NCBI RefSeq assembly: GCF_000374025.1
Contig: NZ_KB893195.1
Span: 186,001-250,000 of the forward strand
Length of the DNA: 64,000 nucleotides
Direction of reading: 5' to 3'
Source of the DNA: Spirosoma panaciterrae DSM 21099
Lineage (GTDB): Bacteria; Bacteroidota; Bacteroidia; Cytophagales; Spirosomataceae
Shown here: one piece after another, positions 8,340 to 15,188 of the stretch
Layout of the letters: the number at the start of each line of letters is the position of its first letter
Position numbering within the stretch: the first letter of the stretch is position 1
Notes under the pieces: model-generated
What the model saw: only the letters and a program-made list of their open reading frames with translations
What the model was told of the DNA's origin: nothing
The model's database searches: none
Program-made: the position numbers and the translations under genes

Positions 8340-9350
8340 TTATGCAATTCTATCCCAAACAGGTTCATAAGCGGTTTGACGCTCAATAACAGCGACCATC
8401 CGATGCACAATTTTGTTCCTGACTGCATGCAATACGCTCATTTTATTCTTGCCTTCAGCTACTTTTCGTTCATAATAAGCTCGTAGTTCTACTTCCCTTT
8501 TAATGGCACCCAATGAGGCCAGATGCAACAGACACTTCAATTTCATGTTGGCCATTCGATTTACCTTCGTTCGGCCCCGGACCGACGTCCCCGATTCATA
8601 GGCGAAGGGAGCTATGCCTGAATAACTGGCCAGCTTTTTAGGGTCAGTAAAGCGGCTAAAGTTGCCGGTAAGCACCAGCATAAAAATGGCTGTTCGCTTA
8701 CCTACTCCAGGAATGCTGGTCAGTAGATCAAAGTTGGTTTGGAGTGCTGGAGCAGCCTTGATTTCATGCTGAATCTGCCGCTCAATCAGCGCGATTTGCT
8801 TGTGCAGAATTGCCACAACGGGCTGGCTGGTTTGCTGATGCAGGAGCAATTCTGCCGCTAAATTCATGGCTTTGTAGTCAGTACTTAGATCAGCTAGCTC
8901 TTTAGCCATTTCCATTAACCGATCTCGCTGTTGAGCTAACTGGCGCACACGGCAAAGCACTTCGTCAGCTAAAGCAAATAACTGACAGTCACCGTGATTT
9001 CTGATACAATATCTGGCAATGGCCCGAGCATCGGCCTTGTCTGTCTTACCCCGCTTGATACCCAGGCTATGTTTAATCCTGACTGCCGAATCTAACCACA
9101 GTTTAGCGCCTTTAGGGTAAAAGAACCCTACCAGTGGTTGGCAGTAGATGCCGGTATGTTCCATGCAATGCAGCGTTGTGCCATGGGTGAAGTCCGGCAG
9201 TTTTTCCAGTCTCTTAAGTAGGGTCTCCATCCCTACTTTGGTGTTGGGTATGATTAGTTCGAGCACTATTTTTTCCTGAGTGTTGAGCACACAAACCGCC
9301 AGGGTTGTTTTGCCTAAGTCGCTGCCGATAAAATAGTTGTAGGGATTCAT
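8340..9350 (-). CDS. IS110-family transposase (bridge-RNA-guided recombinase type)
   Basis: Predicted 336 residues, full length for the family. The N-terminal RuvC-like DEDD domain has Asp11 (GSDLGKT), Glu64 (MEHTGIY), Asp104 and Asp107 (KTDKADARAIARY). A coiled-coil stretch covers about 130-200. The C-terminal Transposase_20 domain shows LLTSIPGVGKRTA near 210, then YSGIAPFAYESGTSVRGR with the catalytic Ser region near 253. No frameshift or stop interrupts it, so it may be active. It sits in the middle of an attC-like site between cassette 2 and cassette 3; some IS110/IS1111 elements are known to target integron attC sites. Confidence 0.92.
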   Translation of the reverse strand: MNPYNYFIGSDLGKTTLAVCVLNTQEKIVLELIIPNTKVGMETLLKRLEKLPDFTHGTTLHCMEHTGIYCQPLVGFFYPKGAKLWLDSAVRIKHSLGIKRGKTDKADARAIARYCIRNHGDCQLFALADEVLCRVRQLAQQRDRLMEMAKELADLSTDYKAMNLAAELLLHQQTSQPVVAILHKQIALIERQIQHEIKAAPALQTNFDLLTSIPGVGKRTAIFMLVLTGNFSRFTDPKKLASYSGIAPFAYESGTSVRGRTKVNRMANMKLKCLLHLASLGAIKREVELRAYYERKVAEGKNKMSVLHAVRNKIVHRMVAVIERQTAYEPVWDRIA

Positions 9351-9419
9351 TTTTTGTTAGTTTTACGTTGATCAAAACCAGTACGCAGAACGTCTCCAAC
9401 ATAACCGTGATAATAGGGC

Positions 9420-9560
9420 TGAGACCTGAATTCCTATATGTTGCCGGGTTCTGTCAATTCAAGGGCCACAGGGGTCTGCATCGCACCAATGAGCCTGACT
9501 CCCGGTTGGGTGGATAGGTCAGTCCCTGTGTCCTTGAAAGATCTGTTTTTTAGTCAGCAA
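9420..9560 (-). ncRNA. Candidate IS110 bridge-RNA region
   Basis: The non-coding end upstream of the transposase contains a strong imperfect stem: 9460-9478 (CAAGGGCCACAGGGGTCTG) against 9520-9536 (CAGTCCCTGTGTCCTTG), enclosing about 40 bases. In the IS110 group this position encodes the bridge RNA whose internal loops pair with target and donor DNA. The boundaries and loops are not determined here; strand is assumed from the transposase. Confidence 0.4.
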
Positions 9561-9604
9561 GGCAAAACCTGAATCTTGGTTTTAGCACGCGGACAAAACT
9601 AACG

Positions 9605-9800
9605 GTTGGGTGGTGGTCCATAAAGTGCTTGCGGGACGGGTCTCTTGTGACAAGTCGAACGCCCCGCTTGGCAGGTTTGGGCTTCCATTTCGGAGTTCCG
9701 GTTGGCAGGAAAAGCGCCTGAATCGGGCCGCTTTGGGGTCGCCATCTCCGGCTGGTCTGCGACAAATTGAACGTCCCAATTAGGCTACCTCGACAAGCAA
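9605..9800 (+). repeat. Right core of site B and cassette leader repeat, copy 2
   Basis: GTTGGGT at 9605-9611 is followed by GGTCCATAAAGTGCTT, then CAAGTCGAACGCCCCG with CTTGGCAGG, GGCTTCCATTTCGG, and a further CGACA-type module near 9760. This matches the leader after site A. The rest of the gap 9351-9909 is IS110 end sequence. Confidence 0.6.
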
Positions 9801-9909
9801 GGCGGGTTATACCCGACAATGCGAACATTCTGGGTAGTTGCGGCTTGACGACCCGAAATCTATGTGGTTATGTATATTTTTTCTGCAACTTGTAAACTCT
9901 ATCTACAAG

Positions 9910-10497
9910 ATGAACAAAACCGAAATTTCTATTGATAATGAGGATATAAAGAAATTTTATACTCTTTTGGCAGAGCAAGAAAAAAGAGAAAAAGAAGAGA
10001 TAAAAAAGAAAGAAGCGGCAACTACTTTCCAGAATGAAGAATTACCTAAGTTAGTCTGGTGGTCTCGGTTTGTTTTTATTTCGCTTATAGCTATAATTAT
10101 CACTGGTTGTATTTTATTAAGCCTATATGAATCATTCCGCCCTTTTTGGGTTTGCATTATCTCGGGGGTTTTAGGAAGTGCATTTGCAGCTTTTTTATCA
10201 GCACTTGACCGTTCGGCTAATGGATGGGAAAGTAATAATGGAGATAAATATCCCAAAGAGGAGCCCAAAGATAAATTCAGCAAAAGAATGGCTACTTTCT
10301 TTTTGTGTAGACCAATATTTGGCCTACTGGCTGGGCTTTTAGTATATTTTGGTATGCAATCAAAAACCGTCGGCAAAGTAGATTTAAACACCAATAATTC
10401 AGATATTATATTTTTCTCCCTCGTAGCAGGATTTTTCATAAAACTACTTATGGACAAATTAAAAGACTTAATTGATAGTCTTTTCAAAATAAAGTAA
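9910..10497 (+). CDS. Unknown membrane protein with charged N-terminal helix, cassette 3
   Basis: Predicted 195 residues from ATG 9910; the frame is open from 9838, but that part is GC-rich leader. A charged coiled-coil-like N-terminus (about 12-45, LLAEQEKREKEEIKKKE) precedes hydrophobic segments at about 55-75 (FVFISLIAIIITGCILLSL), 82-100 (FWVCIISGVLGSAFAAFLSAL), 140-158 (FLCRPIFGLLAGLLVYFGM) and 170-185 (IIFFSLVAGFFIKLLM). The gene is strongly AT-rich. It is unit 3 of the array, followed by site C (10571-10657). No known family is recognised. Confidence 0.65.
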   Translation: MNKTEISIDNEDIKKFYTLLAEQEKREKEEIKKKEAATTFQNEELPKLVWWSRFVFISLIAIIITGCILLSLYESFRPFWVCIISGVLGSAFAAFLSALDRSANGWESNNGDKYPKEEPKDKFSKRMATFFLCRPIFGLLAGLLVYFGMQSKTVGKVDLNTNNSDIIFFSLVAGFFIKLLMDKLKDLIDSLFKIK

Positions 10498-10570
10498 TGT
10501 TTGGAGCGGTTTCGCTCCGCGTGTGCTGGATTACCGCCGACAGGAACCACGTCCCAGAGGAGAGCGTTCA

Positions 10571-10657
10571 GCCCAACAAACAAAGGGTATAAAGATTGTA
10601 AAAACCTCGTGGCCAGGCAATTACCCCATCAACCATCAGTCCTTTGTGGCGTTGGGT
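10571..10657 (+). repeat. attC-like recombination site C (87 nt)
   Basis: Opens with GCCCAAC (10571-10577) and closes with GTTGGGT (10651-10657). Arms pair as CCCAAC/GTTGGG, ACAAAGG/CCTTTGT, TA, then GATTG/CAACC-type pairs. The 5' arm reads AAAGGG-TATAAAG against AAAGGACTGATGG on the reverse of the 3' arm, the same extra-base pattern as site A. The preceding tail (10513-10570) repeats the words CGCTCCGCGTG and CGACAGGAACCACGTCCC. The remaining gap to 10948 holds leader-type repeats near 10700 and 10756. Confidence 0.7.
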
Positions 10658-10948
10658 GGCCCAAACAGTCATAAACAAGTGCGTATTTGCAATCTTTCGT
10701 GTGACAAGCTGCACGGTTCAACAGGAAAGCTGTTCTAACTCGTTCGTCAGCTTTCGGTCGGCACGAGGAGCGCCCCAGAGGTCAGATTGTAGGCTTCCAT
10801 CTCTGGGTTTTGTGTGATATGAATACCTCGGTCGGGTAGGGCTTGTATTCCGAGTTTTTCATTGACATACCAAACTCATAACAAGACAAAGTTTTAGGTT
10901 TTAACTTCAGCCTTCCAGCCAATTAAAGAAATAGAAAGCAATAATAAA

Positions 10949-11542
10949 ATGAAACAGGTAACTAAATTAGCTATAATCCTTTTACTAATTGCGAGTTCTC
11001 AAGTTTTTGCAAATCCAACACATGATGACAAAGAAAGTTCATCTATTCAGGGCCTTATCATTCCAGCAGTTATTGCCTTGATTGGATTTTTAGGGAAATC
11101 TATTTATGAAATCTATAACGACGGCAGAAAAAGAAGAATCCAAAACATTGAAGAGAAACTTAAATTTTTCTATTGGCCAATTCTTGTAAGACTTGAAAAA
11201 GATAATGCAATTTGGGAGACAATTCTATCTAAGAAACAGGATCAAAACACTGTTCAATACAAAATAGCAAATAGTGTTGAAAGAAACAGTATTCTTAAAA
11301 ACCACCAAGAAGTTCTAGATATTATTGATAATTATCTTTATTTAGCTGAACCAGATGAACTATTCACCGCAGAAATAAAAAAATACATAAAAAATGTAAC
11401 CATTTATAAAGCTTTACGTGAAGCTGGTGAAGAAACTAAATTTCCGCTTGAATTAGGTGCACCTTGGCCTAAGCAGTTTTTTCAAATTGTAAAAGATAAG
11501 ACTGAGTATTTTCAAAATAAATTAAACAAAGAACCATTTTGA
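10949..11542 (+). CDS. Unknown exported or membrane-anchored protein, cassette 4
   Basis: Predicted 197 residues, no recognised family. It starts with a signal peptide (MKQVTKLAIILLLIASSQVFA, cleavage near 21), then a second hydrophobic segment at about 34-52 (LIIPAVIALIGFLGKSIYEIY), and a mostly helical soluble C-terminal part with many Lys, Glu and Asn. No catalytic motif is seen. Coding DNA is very AT-rich. It is unit 4 of the array, with leader repeats before it and site D (11601-11663) after it. Confidence 0.65.
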   Translation: MKQVTKLAIILLLIASSQVFANPTHDDKESSSIQGLIIPAVIALIGFLGKSIYEIYNDGRKRRIQNIEEKLKFFYWPILVRLEKDNAIWETILSKKQDQNTVQYKIANSVERNSILKNHQEVLDIIDNYLYLAEPDELFTAEIKKYIKNVTIYKALREAGEETKFPLELGAPWPKQFFQIVKDKTEYFQNKLNKEPF

Positions 11543-11600
11543 AAAAGCAGTATCTCTATTTCCCCATCTACAGGGATTACGTCCAGAAGGAAAATTTGCG

Positions 11601-11663
11601 ACCTAACCGACCACGTGTGTAAAAGCTCCCAACGCCCACTATCAACACCCGTTGGCGTTGGAT
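11601..11663 (+). repeat. attC-like recombination site D (63 nt)
   Basis: Opens with ACCTAAC (RYYYAAC) and closes with GTTGGAT (GTTRRRY). The arms pair less perfectly than in sites A and C, but keep the inner word TGTGTAAAAG facing a reverse complement of TGTTGATAG. The length is within the attC range. It lies 58 bases after the stop of cassette 4. The rest of 11543-11820 shows nothing else. Confidence 0.55.
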
Positions 11664-11820
11664 GGGAAAAGCAATGGGAAATCTATGTGTACTTTCTTAA
11701 TAGCTGCCTTTTAAAAATTCCAGTTCTGGATTCCGTCACTGCCTGCGAATCAACTGTTTGTTCATTTCATTCACCAGCGACAACTTACAGGGCAAATGGA
11801 GCCATTTGACTTAACCTATT

Positions 11821-12336
11821 ATGAGTGATTTCAGCGCTGCTTACCATTTAAAATCGGATAATCAACAGGATGCAATTGACCTTTTAAAGAAAGCTCAAGT
11901 AAAAGGCTATGTGTTTGAGCCCGTCAATGGCTGGACCACATTTGTTACAGAAGCTCACGAATGCAAACCTACTCCGTCTGTTACAACGCATAACAAAGGC
12001 TTGTTACTTCATTTCGACAGAACGAGCGATTTCCTTTGCTGGGGCTTCCATATCTACCAGAACCAAATCCAGGTTGGCAAGTATAGTATTTTGTCTGACG
12101 ATGGAGAGACCTTAAAAATTATCGACCAGGTCGATACGGCCTCGCTTAGTCTGCTGGTTGATCCACCCCAAGTAGATATTCTGCAAAACTTGCTACACCC
12201 GGAAACTATAGATACCGCTTATCGACATGGTGATTACGAATTTGCACAGCTCGTCGGGTTGACCCATATCGAATGGGTTTCCTATTCGTTCATAACACGC
12301 CATATCGAAGACTATGCCGTCCTGATTGTCAATTAA
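11821..12336 (+). CDS. Unknown soluble protein at the right edge of the array
   Basis: Predicted 171 residues, ATG 11821. No signal peptide, membrane segment or known motif is seen. The sequence is acidic with scattered aromatic residues (GWTTFVTEAHE, FLCWGFHIYQNQIQVGKY, HIEWVSYSF), reminiscent of small immunity-type or SMI1-like folds, but this is not a firm assignment. It follows site D by about 160 bases, and no further core site is seen after it, so it may belong to the host chromosome. It is convergent with the LacI-type gene and their 3' ends overlap by 8 bases. Confidence 0.6.
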   Translation: MSDFSAAYHLKSDNQQDAIDLLKKAQVKGYVFEPVNGWTTFVTEAHECKPTPSVTTHNKGLLLHFDRTSDFLCWGFHIYQNQIQVGKYSILSDDGETLKIIDQVDTASLSLLVDPPQVDILQNLLHPETIDTAYRHGDYEFAQLVGLTHIEWVSYSFITRHIEDYAVLIVN

Positions 12337-13363
12337 CGTTGCTTTTCGCATCAACGTCCACAACTGACGACTCGCGTACGACCATGCGGGTGGGAATCTT
12401 GATGCGCTCCGGTTGAAGTCCTTTGTATTTGCCCTCGATCAGATTGATCAATTGTTCGGCAGCTACCTGCCCAATTTCTAACGCAGGCTGTTCGACGGTA
12501 CTCATCGGTGGGGCCAGCAAATCGGCCACGGGCGTGTTGGTAAAGCCAATCAATGACACCTGACCGGGGATGGCAATGCCCCGTTTTTTCAGGGCCGCTA
12601 ATGTGCCCAGAGCGAGTCGGTCGCTGGCAGCAAAAAATGCGTCGGGCGACTGGCCCAACAGGTCATCAATAATCGGCTCGACTTCATTCTGCCCAAAACC
12701 GGCGTATCGCAAGAGATTTTCGTCGTAAGGAATCCCGTATTTTTCCAAAGCGGCCCGGTATCCGGCCAGCCGTTCCTGGGTGATGGAGATGTAAGGAGGA
12801 ATGGTGATGTGGGCAATTCGTCGGCGCCCGGTCTGAATCAGGTGTTCGGTAGCCGCAAAGGCGGCTTCAAAATTATCGGCCGTTACACTGATCGAGTCAA
12901 GTTCTTTGGCAACCCGGTCGAAGAGAACAATGGGGAGTTTTTTTTCCTGAAGCTCCCGAATGTGCGTCACATCCGACGTGCTGCTCGACAGCGAAATCAG
13001 GAGGCCATCAGCCTTTCGGGCTACGGCCTGCTGCACTGTCAACACCTCCCGCTCGAACGATTCATGACTCTGAAAAATGATAACGTGGTACCCCCGGTTG
13101 TAGGCTATCGCTTCGATTCCATTGATTACCTGCGAGAAAAAGTTATTGGCAATCTGCGGCACAACGACCCCAATGACCCGGCTTCTATTTTCCCGTAAAC
13201 TCAGCGCAATGGGGTTAGGTCGGTAATTCAGTCGCTCGGCATACTCAATCACTAACCGCTTGGTTTCCGGATTGATTTCGTAACTATCCCGCAACGCCCG
13301 CGAAACCGTCGATGTCGAAAGGTTCAGGGCACGGGCAATATCCTTTATCGTGATGGTATCCAA
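12329..13363 (-). CDS. LacI-family transcriptional regulator, likely of galacturonate/pectin genes
   Basis: Predicted 344 residues. The N-terminal helix-turn-helix is clear (ITIKDIARALNLSTSTVSRALRDSYEINPETKRLV, then the hinge NYRPNPIALSL), followed by a periplasmic-binding-protein-like effector domain (VVVPQIANNFFSQVINGIE ... IGFTNTPVADLLAPPMSTVEQP). No ATG fits; TTG at 13363 gives MDTITIKDIA, which matches the usual family start, and a second TTG at 13420 would add 19 residues lying in the promoter region. It is divergent from the uronate operon, and the operator-like sequence lies between them. Role as local repressor or activator is inferred from position. Confidence 0.85.
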   Translation of the reverse strand: MDTITIKDIARALNLSTSTVSRALRDSYEINPETKRLVIEYAERLNYRPNPIALSLRENRSRVIGVVVPQIANNFFSQVINGIEAIAYNRGYHVIIFQSHESFEREVLTVQQAVARKADGLLISLSSSTSDVTHIRELQEKKLPIVLFDRVAKELDSISVTADNFEAAFAATEHLIQTGRRRIAHITIPPYISITQERLAGYRAALEKYGIPYDENLLRYAGFGQNEVEPIIDDLLGQSPDAFFAASDRLALGTLAALKKRGIAIPGQVSLIGFTNTPVADLLAPPMSTVEQPALEIGQVAAEQLINLIEGKYKGLQPERIKIPTRMVVRESSVVDVDAKSNVN

Positions 13364-13480
13364 AGCAAAATAGTAGTAAAGTACAAAAATACACCGCCAC
13401 TTGACCGAGGCAGCTCCCAAGGATCAACGTACCCGGCAACTCGCCATTTCGGAGCCATTAGCCAACAAATCCACCGATTG

Positions 13481-13505
13481 GCAACGTTCCCGACAACGTT
13501 TGCGT
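13481..13505. promoter_or_regulatory. Candidate LacI-family operator upstream of the uronate operon
   Basis: Matches 4861-4885 at 22 of 25 positions: CAACGTTCCC followed 12 bases later by CAACGTTTGCG. It lies in the divergent gap between the LacI-type gene and uxaB, about 120 bases from the former and 150 from the latter. The AT-rich stretch at 13508-13555 next to it probably holds a promoter, though no clear -33/-7 pair is seen. Confidence 0.55.
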
Positions 13506-13658
13506 GAATAAATATCTTTAAAAGTTTAAATATAAAAAATACCCTACTTAATCTTACTTCATCAGCCCGCGAGTTACCCGTTTCAATGGCTACGGCAATT
13601 TCCATAAAAAAGACAATTTTCAGCATTAGTTAAATCGCTTTCAGACCCAGGACGTCTC

Positions 13659-15188
13659 ATGCAATCCCTATCGGTTCAATCGCTCCCTACTGTCCAGTCT
13701 CAGCTTGCGCTGACCCTACCTTCCTCCAACGATGACCAACTTCCTGAGCGAGTGCTGCAGTTTGGTACGGGGGTTCTGCTACGCGGCCTTCCCGATTACT
13801 TTATCGACAAGGCCAACCGTCAGGGTGTTTTTAATGGTCGGATTGTGGTTGTGAAATCGACAAGTGGGGGCGATATGACTGCCTTTGCCCGTCAGGATAA
13901 TCTCTACACGCTCTGTATTCGGGGGGTCGAAAACAGCGAACTGGTCGAGGAGACTGTCGTTTGCTCCGCCATCAGCCGGGTACTTTCGGCCAAACAGCAG
14001 TGGGATGAAGTCCTACAGGTAGCCACCAGCCCTGAGCTGCAAATCGTCATTTCCAATACAACCGAAGTCGGGATTCAGCTCATACAGGACGATGTCCGGC
14101 AGTCGCCCCCCGAGTCGTTTCCGGGCAAATTGCTGGCCGTTTTATACGCCCGTTACCAAGCCTTCAATGGTGACCCTACCAAAGGGTTGGTGATCGTACC
14201 GACTGAACTGATCCCTGACAACGGCACCAAACTCGAAGCGATTCTGCTTGAACTGGCTCACCGCAATGCGCTGGAAGGACCTTTTATCGACTGGCTCGAA
14301 AGCGCCAATACCTGCTGCAACTCACTGGTTGACCGTATCGTTCCCGGCCGCCCGGACCCGGCTACGCACCATGCTTTGACCGAGCAACTAGGCTACGAAG
14401 ACGATCTGCTGACCATTTCGGAAGTGTACCGACTGTGGGCCATTGAAGGGGATGAGTCTGTACAAAACGTTCTGTCGTTCCATAAGGCCGACGAGAATAT
14501 AGTTATCCGACCCAACATCGACCTGTTCCGCGAACTGAAACTCCGGCTTCTGAACGGTACGCATACACTCAGTTGCGGCCTGGCGTTTCTGAGTGGTTTC
14601 GACACCGTTCGCGAGGCTATGGACGATGAGCTTCTATCGTCTTTTATTAGCGGGGTGATGCTGGGCGAACTCATTCCAGGCATCCCCTATCCGGTTGATG
14701 AGAAGGCGGCCCAACGCTTCGGGTTTCAGGTGCTCGACCGATTTCGTAACCCATTTATTGAACACCGCTGGCTGGCCATTACGATGCAGTATTCGGCCAA
14801 AATGCAGATGCGGAATATTCCGACCCTGCTTCACTACTACAGGCAATTGGGCGTAACCCCTCGCTACATCACGCTGGGCTTTGCGGCTTACCTGCTCTTC
14901 ATGAAGGCAACTACGCAGGAGGATGACGTTTGGTATGGCGAACGGGAGGGTGTCAACTACCCGATCTACGATGCCCAGGCCGGTTACTTCGCCGACCTAT
15001 GGGCGCGGCTTTCCCCGCAGGCACTAACCATAACCGTTCTACAGAATACGACTTTATGGGGTCATGACCTGAATCAATTACCAGGATTTGCAGATTCGGT
15101 AAGCCTCTATTTAGTACAAATGATCGAAACCGGCGTATTCAATACGGTATCGGCCCAATTCGATCACCTTGAAACCCTATCAAAATGA
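13659..15188 (+). CDS. uxaB: Tagaturonate reductase (altronate oxidoreductase)
   Basis: Predicted 509-residue cytoplasmic NAD-dependent enzyme of the long-chain mannitol dehydrogenase family, reducing D-tagaturonate to D-altronate. The N-terminal nucleotide-binding part reads ERVLQFGTGVLLRGLPDYFIDKAN and GRIVVVKST. The family hallmarks VISNTTEVGI, GLVIVPTELIPDNG and NTCCNSLVDRIVPGRP follow near 130-225, and the C-terminal helical domain contains LRLLNGTHTLSCGLAFLSG. Length fits UxaB. It is the first gene of the operon and overlaps uxaA by four bases (ATGA), so the two are translationally coupled. Confidence 0.93.
   Translation: MQSLSVQSLPTVQSQLALTLPSSNDDQLPERVLQFGTGVLLRGLPDYFIDKANRQGVFNGRIVVVKSTSGGDMTAFARQDNLYTLCIRGVENSELVEETVVCSAISRVLSAKQQWDEVLQVATSPELQIVISNTTEVGIQLIQDDVRQSPPESFPGKLLAVLYARYQAFNGDPTKGLVIVPTELIPDNGTKLEAILLELAHRNALEGPFIDWLESANTCCNSLVDRIVPGRPDPATHHALTEQLGYEDDLLTISEVYRLWAIEGDESVQNVLSFHKADENIVIRPNIDLFRELKLRLLNGTHTLSCGLAFLSGFDTVREAMDDELLSSFISGVMLGELIPGIPYPVDEKAAQRFGFQVLDRFRNPFIEHRWLAITMQYSAKMQMRNIPTLLHYYRQLGVTPRYITLGFAAYLLFMKATTQEDDVWYGEREGVNYPIYDAQAGYFADLWARLSPQALTITVLQNTTLWGHDLNQLPGFADSVSLYLVQMIETGVFNTVSAQFDHLETLSK

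Larger units (their letters stand above)
8303..9600 (-). mobile_element. IS110-family insertion sequence inside an attC-like site (approximate ends)
   Basis: A single DEDD transposase gene is flanked by a short non-coding end (about 8303-8339) and a long one (9351 to about 9600). IS110-family elements have no standard terminal inverted repeats, so the ends are set only by where attC-like sequence stops and resumes. The longer non-coding end lies upstream of the transposase, as in the IS110 group proper; the IS1111 group carries it downstream. Confidence 0.6.

Noticed and set aside
11615..11809. 64-codon + strand frame after cassette 4
   Set aside because: It begins inside attC-like site D and shows no protein-like character.
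13364..13420. TTG-initiated extension of the LacI-type regulator
   Set aside because: The extra 19 residues precede the conserved family start, are dominated by promoter-like AT-rich DNA, and do not resemble any LacI N-terminus.
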